From NCBI GenBank assembly GCA_029216955.1, contig JANAVB010042311.1:1-64000 (forward strand): a DNA stretch of 64,000 bases, written 5' to 3'. This document shows, piece by piece, positions 1-10,319 of this stretch. This DNA is from Iris pallida (lineage: Eukaryota; Streptophyta; Magnoliopsida; Asparagales; Iridaceae). The position numbers and the translations under genes are program-made. Position 1 is the stretch's first letter. Every line of letters starts with the position of its first letter. The notes beneath the pieces are model-generated. The model saw nothing but the letters and a program-made list of their open reading frames with translations, searched no databases and was not told the origin of the DNA.

Positions 1-690
1 TTCCTTAGAAGAAAGTTTCATCATATTAATATTTGTAGCCCAACGGCTTCTTCGGACTACAAGTGGTTGGCCTGCTATTCTAGCTGGTTTACTAGTAGCA
101 GTGTCAACATCCATAGGAATTTTTCCTAAACTTTTAAAATCATTTTTTAGTTGAACGATTTCGTGTCCAGCATGAATAACGTCTGTATGAATATTATGTA
201 TGGTACTACTCATATCGACTATATCCTTTCGGATAATCTGCATATTTTCATGCATATTGCTATTCATGGTCACCAAGGTATCTACAATAAAATTGTATAT
301 ACCATTGTCATGGTTGTCCTGGGAAGGAAGATGAACAAGGTGTTCATAACCTTTCAGGTTGTAGGGACAGCGATGGTGAAATTCGGCTTTCGCTTCAATA
401 GAGTCTCCCATGGTGAGGAGTTGTTCTTGAGTATATGAGCTATGGTAGGCTCTAGTATGTTTTAACAAAAATATTCTAAGATCTCTGCTATTGCTCGCTT
501 TGATCCTTAATTCCGCGGCTTGACATAGTTCCCCTACGCTCCCTGATAACGCTGATCAAGGAACTACCGTGGTTTTCTGGCAGGGTTTGGCCTCGAACAT
601 ACGACCACAAGCCTGAACTACCGCTTTACGGAATTAGAGCACAACTTTGGTTCGTTTCCTACACCAAAGCGTAAGAGCTACTGCACACAT
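1..690 (-). pseudogene. Caulimovirid movement-protein-like ORF, partial, with two stops
   Basis: On the minus strand a reading frame starts at an ATG (690-688) about 150 nt downstream of a tRNA-Met-type primer site and runs off the left edge of the window. It is interrupted by a TAA near 618 and a TGA near 563, then stays open to base 1. The distal half is rich in Met, His, Asn and Ile with heptad-like spacing, suggesting a helical or coiled-coil tail. Known of the family: in Caulimoviridae the first ORF after the primer site is usually the movement protein, which moves virus between cells. The assignment rests on position, size and context with the coat-protein and RNase H pieces nearby; I did not recognise a decisive motif. 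The stops argue against function. Alternative: another 5' viral ORF. Confidence 0.5.
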
Positions 691-711
691 CTTAGCGTTA
701 TTCTTGTTAAA
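504..711 (+). repeat. Inverted repeat, left arm (208 bp)
   Basis: This arm is the near-perfect reverse complement of 852-1059, separated by a 140 bp spacer that holds the viral leader and primer site. The arm is coding on the minus strand (start of the movement-protein-like frame). A further partial copy lies at 1060-1106 in the same orientation as this arm. The arms share the same two in-frame stops, so the duplication seems to post-date the inactivating mutations. Confidence 0.85.
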
Positions 712-837
712 ATAAGTAGCAGCCTATCATAGATCCATACTCAAGAACACAGGTTTACTCAAGCATAATTAAAAGAAAGTAAAAAGAAGAGAAAGGTTAC
801 TTACTACTAAGAACACCAGATCTTTATTTAGTACGCT

Positions 838-850
838 GGCTCTGATACCA
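838..850 (-). promoter_or_regulatory. Reverse-transcription primer-binding site (tRNA-iMet type)
   Basis: The minus strand reads TGGTATCAGAGCC, the standard complement of the 3' end of plant initiator tRNA-Met used by caulimovirids and many LTR retrotransposons. It is followed by a leader of about 147 nt and then the ATG of the movement-protein-like frame. This order, leader primer site then first ORF, fits a caulimovirid. An LTR-element origin is possible, but no TG...CA LTR abuts it. Confidence 0.7.
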
Positions 851-851
851 A

Positions 852-1059
852 TTTAACAAGAATAACGCTAAGATGTGTGCAGTAGCTCTTACGCTTTGGT
901 GTAGGAAACGAACCAAAGTTGTGCTCTAATTCCGTGAAGCGGTAGTTCAGGCTTGTGGTCGTATGTTCGAGGCCAAACCCTGCCAGAAAGTCACGGTAGT
1001 TCCTTGATCAGCGTTATCAGGGAGCGTAGGGGAACTATGTCAAGCCGCAGAATTAAGGA
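852..1059 (+). pseudogene. Inverted second copy of the movement-protein-like 5' end (right arm)
   Basis: This is the right arm of the inverted repeat. On the plus strand the ATG at 873 opens the same frame as the minus-strand ORF 690-1, with the same TAA and TGA interruptions, and ends abruptly at 1059. A 47 bp direct copy of part of it continues at 1060-1106 in the other orientation. It is a truncated duplicate and not expected to encode anything. Confidence 0.7.
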
Positions 1060-1106
1060 ACTACCGTGGCTTTCTGGCAGGGTTTGGCCTCGAACATACG
1101 ACCAAA

Positions 1107-2440
1107 GCCTGGATTCGTCTTTCCAAGGGTGAAGCTTCAGCAATTGTCTCTGCCACGGAAGGAGGAGATAGTGGAGGAGGCGAAACTTGCATTGGTTCAT
1201 CTTCTGGCACAGGACTGAGTGCCACCTTTCTTCTTTTTGGTAGACGCCAGCCCACCCGTTTCCGGTAGCGTCTAAGAACATCCTTCTGCGTGAGCCTGCG
1301 CTTCATAGGCCCACCTCGCTTCCAGCATCAATCTGAAGACCGGTCATAGGGAGGTCTTCAGTTTCAATATCATCCCTGGCTTGTTGGCCAACTGGCCCCA
1401 GGGACATGTTTGCAAGGAATTCCTGCAAGAGCGCAGGAACACAGTTGTCGTCTACTGGCCTTCTATGGAGAAGATAGTTGGCCAGAATCACTTTGCCGCT
1501 GCAAGAAATCATGGCATCTCACTGATGTAGCTTCAGGGCTTCAGAAAAAAACTCCCGGGCCGCACCATAACGTTCCTTGGCTTCATGGAATATCCCCTTT
1601 TTGAATGGGGAAAACTGCAATCCTGGATCACCCTCGAGACGGTGGAGCTCCCAAAGCTGGTAAGATGGGAAGGACTTGACATATCTCTTCTCTTCCCAAC
1701 ACTCCAAACTCTGAAGCGGAACATCGCCTGGAACCTGGACGAATGAGCGACCGCAGCTTCCCAGCAGATCTCTGGGATAGTCGACTCATAAAGTTCTTTT
1801 TCGGAGGTGGAAATGAACACCTCATGCACAAATCCTTTGACGATCTGCAGTTTTATGTTAATAATTTCCTGGAAACAACAACCAGGTGAATGTATCCGTT
1901 AGGGGAATAAACTATCTCCCTGCCCTCAAAATATCGAGTGATTTCAGAGTCATCAAGGCGTTTGAAATAGGCCAGGAGACGGGCTTCATCTATTATCTGT
2001 TGCTGGTACATCGTAATCATACTTTGCACCATACCCTCAGTCTCCATGCACTGAAGGCGCTCATTCTCAATGGACATAGCCTTGTACAGATGTAGTATGT
2101 CTGGGATCCAAAAATTGACCAGATCATGACTATCAATCTGACGAAGGATCTCCTGCAGTTAAAGATGTTCTGCACTATGTCCCTGGAAGAGGTCTTTCTC
2201 TTTAGAGACTAAAGCCGGTGATGTAGCACTATATGCAATCATCTGAAAGGCCATCTGACGTAGTTCATGGAGCTTGGCGTTATGCTGTGCAGCTTTCGCT
2301 TTTTCGGCTAGGAACTGCTTCTCGATCTGAGAAAGCCAGAAGCTAGCACCCTTCAAGTCGTTTGACTACATGGCCCTGTAACAGCCATTGAATTTGTCCC
2401 AAGCATCCTTGTCATTTCTTTCAAGGTCTTGGTTGTACCA
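1107..2440 (-). pseudogene. Degenerate ORF downstream of the coat-protein remnant
   Basis: Minus-strand coding segments at 2356-2159, 2077-1853 (same frame, one stop between), 1831-1519 (with a frameshift near 1700), 1512-1303 and 1306-1110 read as pieces of one decayed protein. It is charged and helical in its first part, with a proline-rich, basic C-terminal end. By position it lies between the coat-protein end and the duplicated leader region. In a caulimovirid, the polymerase and then the transactivator/inclusion-body protein would be expected there. No polymerase motif is seen, so it could be a transactivator-like remnant, but I recognise no family motif and leave the product open. Confidence 0.35.
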
Positions 2441-2473
2441 ATTTTTTACCATAGTGTTGGCGTAGGTTTTGTT

Positions 2474-2968
2474 CTAGAAAGGAACCAATTTCTTGGGTCC
2501 TCTCTGCTGGACTGCCTGTTGGGCTGCTGCCTGTACGGCGTTGGGGTTTTCCCCCTGTTGGCTGTTCGCCTGAAGGTTCTGCCTGTTCGCCACCTTGGGA
2601 CTGTCTGTCCCGGGGACTAGGTTTTTCACCATGGCGGTCGCAGACGAAGAGGCTACGTTTGTAGCATTCGCCTTTGCGGCAGAAGAATTATCTTCTCCAG
2701 AGGATTCATCCATACACTCAATCTCATAGACAGAAGAAGCAGAAGTATTACTGCTAATTTCATCTATGGTTTCGATATGAATACCATAATCATCAAGGTC
2801 AGTTATGACCACACTTTGTATGTTTTCAGGACATTCATTGGCGAAGTGTCCCTCCTTGTTGCACTTGAAACATTTACAACCTTTTTTGAACTTTTTTCTC
2901 TTAATAAATTTTCTTTTATGGAAATTCTTTTCTGTTTTAAACTTCTTTTTGAAGTTAGGAGGAAGAGA
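2474..2968 (-). pseudogene. Caulimovirid coat-protein C-terminal part with zinc knuckle
   Basis: The minus-strand frame is open from about 2968 to a stop at 2474. It begins with a Lys/Arg-rich stretch, followed by a CCHC knuckle (C-x2-C-x4-H-x4-C, near 2890-2840) and then a strongly acidic, Ser-rich tail and a Gln/Ala-rich end. A basic stretch, one CCHC knuckle and an acidic tail is the C-terminal arrangement of caulimovirid coat proteins, where the knuckle binds nucleic acid. The N-terminal capsid core is missing: the frame is cut at about 2950, where RNase H sequence of the opposite strand begins. An LTR-element gag is the alternative, but the acidic tail after the knuckle favours the viral reading. 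Confidence 0.6.
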
Positions 2969-3402
2969 TTTCTAAAATCAAGGATCTGGTTAAAGACCAG
3001 AAAATCCTTTACTTTCCTTTAGACGATGAGAAAATTATTTTGCAAACTGATGCTTCTGATTACTTTTGGGCAGGAGTATTGATTGCGAAAAACAAAGAAA
3101 TTGTTGCATATACTTCTGGAAAATTCACTAAAACCCAGATTAAGTATGCGACTTATGATAAAGAATTACTTGCTGTTAAATTAGCTATAAAAAGTTTGCG
3201 CATATATCTTCTCGACAGAAATTTCATTATTGAAACTGATAATAAATCGTTTGCTCAGTTTCTTAAAAAGAAAACTATTAATAATCTCGAAGAAAACCTT
3301 CGAAGGATTAGAATTGCGATATATTTAGAAATTTTTAATTATGAAGTTAATTATATTCCTGGTTATTCTAACTTTCTTGCTGATACTCTTACCAGGCCAT
3401 AA
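2956..3402 (+). pseudogene. Caulimovirid-type RNase H, C-terminal end of the polymerase
   Basis: An uninterrupted plus-strand frame of 148 codons from just after a stop at 2953 to a TAA at 3400-3402. It starts inside the connection between RT and RNase H. It shows the RNase H acidic residues in order: Asp in TDAS (near 3046), Glu in YDKE (near 3160), Asp in ETDN (near 3235) and the final Asp in LADTL (near 3380). The end with TRP just before the stop is typical of pararetroviral polymerases. The RT palm with its YxDD motif is absent, so this is a fragment, although its frame is undamaged. It lies head to head with the coat-protein remnant, which is not a natural viral order. Confidence 0.75.
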
Positions 3403-3450
3403 TGCTATGGACCAGCGGGAGTTCGAGCGAATTAAAAAATTTACGAAGAA

Positions 3451-3685
3451 ATGAAAAGGCAGGAGATTGATACTCCCATACTTGTTGTCTGTATGGATGA
3501 ACGTATCATTAATAGCCCTCTTAATAGTATCATTGGAGGAGCTAAGTCCAACCTGGTAAACAGGTTATTTGGAATAAACATTCATCCGGACTTTTCTATT
3601 AGTCTTGATGATGAAAATATTGAAAAAACATGTACTTTATCCATAAACCTTCAGGGCATTGAACTCATGCCAGGATCTAAGGTTT
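3451..3685 (+). pseudogene. Probable viral ORF fragment, unassigned
   Basis: A plus-strand frame starts 49 nt after the RNase H stop and stays open to about 3685, where the sequence passes into the antisense gene of the neighbouring gypsy element. The hydrophobic and polar alternation around 3590-3680 is reminiscent of the beta-rich core of 30K-type movement proteins, but I see no diagnostic residue. AT-rich base use matches the RNase H piece next to it, not the GC-richer DNA after 3690. Confidence 0.35.
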
Positions 3686-6600
3686 TGGGTAGCTGCCGCT
3701 GCTGAACAAGAGTGAGAGTCCGGCGCGTGAAAGCTGCTTCCTCCTCCTTAGATGCTACATGTTCAGCCTGGACTCGTTCAGCATCTAATAAGAGTTGGGC
3801 CCGCTGGTCTTCGAGGAGGCGAATCTTGGCATCAACCTCCGCTATACTAGCATCCAACGCGGCCCGCTACTCCACCTTCTCCTGCGTGGATTGAGATAGC
3901 CTCTCCACCGCAGCCTCATTTTCAGCCACCTCGCGTTCCCAGACACCTACAGTGGCCTGATAAGAGGACTCAATCTAAGCAATCAGCTTCTCCTTTTTTG
4001 CATCTATCAGGGTGGAGAGATTATTTCGCTGGATACGCTGAAACTCGGAAAGCAGCTGGTCCAGCTCAGTCACCGAGGCCTCCAGAATCTCGGCCATATG
4101 ATCATGGCCCTGGTAGAGGCGTATCAGACCGATGTGTGGAAGCGCCATGGATTTTTCCATCGCGAAACTCCCATTGGCGTTCATCACTATCGATACACCC
4201 TTCTGCAGCATCTTATACACTGCCTCAACAACGAATTTCACGTACTCATCCGCATCCGCCAACACTTGTGGTGTCATGGCAGGAGTTGGAGGAGCTGTCC
4301 TGGATGGCGGACCTGAAGAAGACCCGTCGATCTCAATCTGCGAGGCTTGAACGTCGACCTCAGCAGACCCTCCCGCACCAGGAACTTGAATTCCGCTACC
4401 AGCTCCAGATGCTAAGAGAGCAGAACGAGTTGGGTGGGGTGTCGATGTCATCCCCCAAGTCATAGAAGCAACAGAGGGCTCCTGCATCAGCAAGCCCTTG
4501 CCCTTTCCCGTCTCAAAGGGACTATCAACATCCGGAGTTGCCTCCTCCACCACCGAGGCGCGATCTGTAACCAGCGCGGAGCCTTCCTCTAGCAAGCTAA
4601 CTGGATCAGCTTCCGTTTCTTGGCGGGGCACGTCTTCTGTGGTCGGGCTCGGCAGACGAGTCTCCCCCTCATCATCAAACCCCTCCACGGGGACCAAATC
4701 TGTCGCCACCTCCCGTTCGGCAGCCACCTCAGCCTCCATTGTTGAGCCTGGAGTAGGGCTCGGTAACACTACAGCCGACCTCCCCTCATCATGACAAGGA
4801 GGGGAATCAACCCTCTCCTCTGTTTCGGTCACGTCTGTTGCCCCCGCAACAGATTCACGCATCTCTGGAGGAACGTCATCTGAAGATGACGAACTCTACT
4901 CCACTTCATCTAGAAGCCCCGTGTCTACTGGACTCTCAACGTCAAAGGCCCCCACAGCGGCTTGCACCACTCCAGGAACTGCTTCAACATCAGTTTCCCT
5001 TCCAACATAATTTGGAGATACTGAAATCTCCGCGGAAAGACATTGTCAGGATTCTCCCCCATGGGAGACATTACAATCGGAGGAATACGCTCGTCAGAAG
5101 AGCTTGCCACCTCCTTCGGTTTACTGACGCCCGTTTTTGAAACCCGGGTCCTCTTCTTCAACGGTTCCTACAAAAGAAAAAGCATATCAGAAATGGCAGA
5201 AGGAGCCAGATTATGAAAAAAGTCTTTACCTCAACAGGAACTGATTCCGTTGGCGTTACAGGCAGCACTCCTGTAGCCTTTGAAGTCGTCGTCTTTCTTG
5301 GCCTTTTTGGTAAAGAGGAACCGGCTTCTGAGCTAGCCCGCCTCTTTCCAGCAGGGGGATCTTCCCGAATACCTCTCGATGATGCTACAGCAGCAGCCCG
5401 ATATCACGCCAACTCTGGCGGACGATATGACCGAGCCGCTACCAACACGTTATGAGTAGCCTCTAGCTGAGTTCCAATGATGAAACTGGTCTCCCTATCA
5501 TAATCCGGAGGCACAGTATTCATGGTGCAATACAGCTTAACGGCCGAATACAGGATCTGTGGCCGAGGGTTACGAACTGGCATATTGAAACGAACTTCAG
5601 TGCACCCGGCATTGTAATATTGCCAACCCCGGGCTCCATCCAGTAAACTCCCAGCAAACCCTAGACTGCTACTGGGGTTTCGTAACATCAACTGGGTGTA
5701 ACCAAACTGTCGAGCAAATCGGCTTGGCAGATAGGGCTCCAGATAATACCTATTTTGGTTGCGGTAGACCAAGTGGGAAGGCCGGATACTCTGCAACCAA
5801 CGAAACCCCCATTTCGGCAGAGTGATCGCATCCTCACCAGAGTCTTTCAAATCTTGGTCGGCCTCAAAATCTTTGAAGATGGGACTGACCTTGATAATCT
5901 CCCACCCCTGAAGGTAAGATAAGACTCTCCTGCAGACGGGGACGCCGGTGTGCAACCACTTCCTCTTTTAGAAGCGGCGGATAAAGGCGTCACCTTCAAC
6001 GTGATCCTCTTCAGGACCTAGACTCATCACGTTCGGGTGATGCAGAATCAACCATCCCATCAAATAATGGAATGGTAGCTCAGCCCGGGAAAAGTTGTCG
6101 TTCCTACCTCTCCCATGGATCACATCATCAGCAAAGGTCCTCAAACCCCGCAACAGGTTACACACCATCGCGGAGAGGAGAGCCAAAGGACGACCAAACA
6201 CTAATTTCACTGCTGGCAAAATGAGGTTCCGGTTTACCCTCTCCACAGAGCCAGATCCGCCTGAGAACACACAATCCCGGAGCCATATCATCAAGTATGC
6301 AGTCATTACTGCCTTGGATGACATCCGGTGCACACAGTGCCAGAAACAACTATACGCGTCTTCGCCACTCTCGTTTGAACGGGGGGCCCTCTCGTCTAGC
6401 CGGCTCATTTCGGAAGTCACTTCTGCGGGTTTCAGCCCCTGCGTAGTCGTGAACCGGATCATTGAGGAATCCGCCAAATCCTGCTTGAAGACGTAATCCC
6501 TCCAAGCAGTTACATGAGGCTGAGACTTGCCTTTGTCCTTCCGTTGTATCAGATAATGATGGCTCGCCACCTCTTTGAAAACAGCCATCATCTCCGGGTC

Positions 6601-8089
6601 CTTCCTTTCCAGAACGACAATCTCTTCGTTTGAGGGGAAGTATTCCTCGTACGGTTCCGAGCCCCAGGGAAGCTTGGACACCTCGTACATCTCATGGAGA
6701 GCCAGTCCCAATTCCCCCACTGGAGTAAAGAAAGTGCCAGTCTAGGTTTTGAACATCTCCAAGAACGCAAGAAACATATGTTTGTTGAGATCCATGCCGG
6801 CCTGTGTGGCACGGATAGCAGCCGTCAGCCCAATCTCTTTAAGCTCAGCCTTGAACTTCGATAACACCCAAAGGGTCAACTCGTCCCACTTCAGCACGTG
6901 GTGACACCAACCTTCAACCCTAAAGCTACCTTTCGAATACATAAGCTTCGATGTTAGCATCTGATTGGCAAAGGTCGAAGCACTAAAGGCAAAAGTGTCA
7001 CTGGGGACCTCACTATAAAGGCTCCAAGGACACAAAGTTCGGCAACTGAATGAGGGACCGGCTCGCGAGGCAGGCAGGGTATCCCTTTGATTCGAAGTAA
7101 CGACAATCGAAAGAGTACCCCCCCACTGCCCCTCCTTGAGAAGAAGTAAGTTCCCATGACATCCTCCTCTTGGAAGCTAGACGGTAGAAGGCCGTCAGTG
7201 GCAATTGGCGTTCCAGTTGTCGCATGTATAGAACCATGTCCTTCGCGGAGAAGAACCAGCCTTCCTTGATCTTCAGTATCTTCGCCTCGGTGGAGATCAG
7301 TCGGTCACCGAACAGAAAGGCAGGTTTCAAGAAGGTCACATCCTTAGACTCAGCAGATTCCAGCTTGCCGCTCTCCATCATACTTTGGAGGAAAACAGGC
7401 GACTGATTCTGGATTTGCAGCATTCTCTCGGGTGGCTGATTCAATAGGATACCAGCTTTCGCGGGATTAATAACTTCTTCGTCGAAATCAACTCCCATCT
7501 GACAAAGAGAAGCATCCAGGAGGATTTCATTCAGCAAAGGGATAGTCATCGACACTGACACAACAAAAACAAAAGTCAGGTAAGAAACTTTAAGAAGATA
7601 AAATGTGTGAAGCTTCGGTGCATCACCAGGGTCTAAACCCATGCGCGTCAGCAGTGAAGCTTCGGTGCATCATCAGGGTGTAAACCCATGCGCGTCAGCA
7701 GCGAAGCTTCGGCGCATCATCAGGGTGAAAACCCATGCGCTTCAGCAGTGAAGCTTCGGCGCATCATCAGGGTGTAAACCCATGCACGTTAGCAGTAAAA
7801 CCACGACGCATAATCAGGGCCTAAACCCATGCGCGTCGGCGGAATAGCCTCGGCGCATCATCAGGACGAAAGTCCATGCGCGTCGGCGACAAAGAGTTAG
7901 GGCACGACAATATGATGCAACTCAGTCATGTGCTCTAAACTCGTCTAAAAAGGTTGAAAGATGACACCCACTCGTCACCGCAGGACGAACATCGGCCGGA
8001 GTCACAATGGTCACAGGAACGTTCTCCTCGACGAACTCTGCATGTACCTTGCCCTTGCCAGCACCGCCGCGAGGAGTTTTGGGAGCCAT
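3686..8089 (-). pseudogene. Spliced antisense gene of Tat/Ogre-type element 1: plant-mobile-domain-like protein
   Basis: Minus-strand gene with a TATA box at 8193-8185 and ATG at 8089 (start MAPKTPRGG). Exon 1 is short; its donor is uncertain. Exon 2 follows an acceptor (tttgttgtgtcag) at about 7556. Exon 2 runs to a donor (GAG then gtaaag) near 5230, and exon 3 starts after an acceptor (ttcttttgtag) near 5168 and reaches 3686. Exon 2 encodes a Trp- and Leu-rich helical protein (for example WFFSAKDMVLYMRQLERQ; later a long hydrophobic helix pair at 6310-6110) resembling the plant mobile domain family. It ends in basic nuclear-localisation-like patches (GKRR, PKRPRK). Exon 3 is acidic and Ser/Pro-rich, then coiled-coil. 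Damage: frameshifts near 7020 and 5035, stops near 6742, 5966, 5404 and 4895, and more in the tail. Extra antisense ORFs beside the 3' LTR are known for Tat-lineage gypsy elements. The exact domain family is inferred. Confidence 0.6.
7606..7890. repeat. About 55 bp tandem repeat in intron 1 of the antisense gene
   Basis: Five to six units, each containing a variant of GAAGCTTCGGCGCATCATC followed by AAACCCATGCGCGTCAGCAG, lie between exon 1 and exon 2. Units diverge toward 7800-7890. The ATGCGC core is the same word that recurs in the LTR next door. Confidence 0.85.
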
Positions 8090-8184
8090 TTCTCGCAAGA
8101 AGGAAGTTAGGGTCTTTCAAGAACTCTAAAAGAGGAAAGCAAAGAGAGGAAGAACTCTCTCTCTCTCTCTCTCCATCTCACACC

Positions 8185-8193
8185 TATTTATAG
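8185..8193 (-). promoter_or_regulatory. TATA box of the antisense gene
   Basis: The minus strand reads cTATAAATAgg about 96 nt upstream of the ATG at 8089, followed by a CT/GA-rich leader. Element 2 has the same arrangement on the opposite strand (TATAAATA at 53143, ATG at 53231). Confidence 0.65.
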
Positions 8194-8754
8194 GCTCAGT
8201 CGAACGCGTGAACCGATGAAGTGTGACCTCAGCCGCCGCTTCGGGTTCTGTGAAGAGATAACTGCAGATAAATCCAAAAAGATCATTATTAATCTTCTTG
8301 GTTATCAAAGCATCATCATTCGCATTTACTGAGAGGAGCATGCGTCCTATCACTGATGCGCGGGGTGATCATGCCCCCGAACAGTCATGCGCCCTGTAGA
8401 AGACACCACCATGCTTCTTATTCAAAGTATTCCAAAACATGACAAAAAAGTTTTGAAAACTTTGAAGGGGGTCTTGTAGAAGCATGGAATTTTAGGACAA
8501 AAAATCCTATGCGCCAAACATTACATGCGCCAGGGAGCTCAGAGGAAGTACTTGGCACAGCAAAGAAAAAAAATATACACATTAAAAGAAGATTTTTATT
8601 TCATATAAAAGTCTATTACATGTCTTAAAAAAAGCTGTACAAATGAGGATTTCTACAAAAAAAAGACCCTAAGTCTACAGCTAGGCGCAACAACCACCAT
8701 GCGCTATCAAACAGGCGCATCTCGCCATGCGCTCTCAGCCAGGCGCATCTCTTC

Positions 8755-8885
8755 AGCAGCTCAGTTATGTGCATCCTCATTTATGTGCATCCCTTCAGCA
8801 GCTTAGTTATGTGCATCCCTTCAGAAGCTCAGTTATGTGCATCCCTTCAGCACCTCAGTTATGTGTCGCCCTTCAGCGCCCCACA
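8755..8885. repeat. About 27 bp minisatellite in LTR L1
   Basis: Four to five units of the type CAGTTATGTGCATCCCTTCAG lie in the U3 part of the LTR, about 280 bp from its start. Other LTR copies carry different minisatellites at comparable places (26420-26590 and 52560-52770). Confidence 0.8.
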
Positions 8886-9352
8886 GGCGCATCGTGAAGT
8901 CTCAGCATATGCGCCATCAAATGCTTCGACTAATAAAGCATTTATTGAGCAGAACGAGGGTGGGCAACCAACCCTCTAGCCGGAGGAAGAGCTCTCCGCA
9001 ATTGATCCACGGCAAAAGAAGGCTTTCAACACAACCAGAGTGGGCAACACCCACTCTGATAGAAGAAAGAGCCTCCAAAGCCACAGCACCGCAATTTAGA
9101 TCTGCGGCTCTTCCAGCATAACGGAGATGAGGCTCGAGCATCCCGATCTTTGGATGCAACAGGCACCTTCTGCCTGTCTCAGAAGCCCTCGACTCTGACT
9201 TTTGGATGTAACAGTCACCTTCAAGTGCATCAATGAAGATGATGCGTCGCATCTTCACCTTCGGGAGCATCTCATCAACAGAATGTGCTCGAGTAAACAA
9301 GTTCATTTCGGGAGGACGTGAGAGAACGAGAAGCAAACCCTCTCCATGCCAC

Positions 9353-9360
9353 TATTTATA
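9353..9360 (-). promoter_or_regulatory. Antisense TATA box within LTR L1
   Basis: The minus strand reads ccTATAAATAgtgg, followed about 50 nt later by an ATG (9306) and a frame open to 8917 whose product I do not recognise. An antisense TATAAATA also occurs in LTR L2 at 26901-26894, which is the reason for reporting it. Confidence 0.4.
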
Positions 9361-10311
9361 GGCCGGGCAAATCAAACCCATGCGCCAAGTGGCTGGCTCT
9401 CCAAATCCCGTGCAATGAATTTGCATTAATGGTGATGAACCTGACGCTTCGAATGCAGCCGAGTCAAGAAAGGCTATTTAAAGCACTCGAAGAACGTAAC
9501 AGTCGGGCCCATAAAGACGTGTCATACAAAGCGGATGCGTCGGCCAGACCGCGCATCATAATGACGCCCCCAGCTCCCATCAAAGGATGCGCCCCCCATG
9601 CGTCCCCATGCACCTAGTGGAACGCCGATCGATGCGCCCACTCAAAAACCCATCACCTGTCAAAGAATATTAAATGCTGAAGTCTGATAGAGTTGGCAGC
9701 ACGTCCCCCGAGGACTAAATAGTTGACAGCTTTTTCAGAAAACGAAGCATCGCCGACGTCAGCATCATCATTGCTTCCCTCCGGCGGTTACGAGCCACGT
9801 GGCCGCCCAACCAGTTCGCATGCGCCTCCGCAGCCATGCGCCCAAATCTCTGCATGCGCCCCAAAAGTCATACGCCTCAGACTTTTCTCTGATCCCTAAA
9901 GACAGAAGTAAAGTCACTACTGAAGCCCCGCATTCGCCTCAAAAGCCATGCGCCCCGACTGGTTCGTAACTCCTAAAGGTTACGAGCCAAAGCCTCCTCA
10001 TGCACCCAATCCCAGGCGCATCCTATCAGATCACTCCCCACCAAATCCGAGATCTTCGAGCCATGGACCTACGACACGCGTCCTTTACTTAATTCAGCCT
10101 ATGAAGGGGTGCTAATCACCCAAGATCTCAGCAACTGAAAGATCTTCTCCGCTGCTACGTGCCAGCTCTACCGCAGCCTACGACACAACGAGAAGAGTTC
10201 AACTTCTTAATCATGGCGCATCGCCTATGCGCCTCCATCAGCAACTACCAAGTGGCGTCCCCACGTATAGGCGCATCCTACATGTGCGCATGAGCAGCCA
10301 GCCTGCAAAGC

Positions 10312-10319
10312 TATAAATA
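10312..10319 (+). promoter_or_regulatory. LTR L1 sense TATA box
   Basis: cTATAAATAgagggattatt precedes a run of ACACACACAGACAGAGAC. The related L2 copy reads TATACATAgaaggattatt at 40147, and L3 has TATAAATA at 45355, each followed by a similar A/C/G-rich leader. Confidence 0.6.

Noticed and set aside
504..1059. Inverted repeat as the two LTRs of a small retroelement or a MITE
   Set aside because: The arms are inverted, lack TG...CA ends and TSDs, and are coding for the viral first ORF.
8917..9336. 139-codon minus-strand ORF in LTR L1 as a real gene
   Set aside because: It follows an antisense TATA box, but the related L2 LTR has no similar protein at the corresponding place; kept only as a possible antisense transcript.
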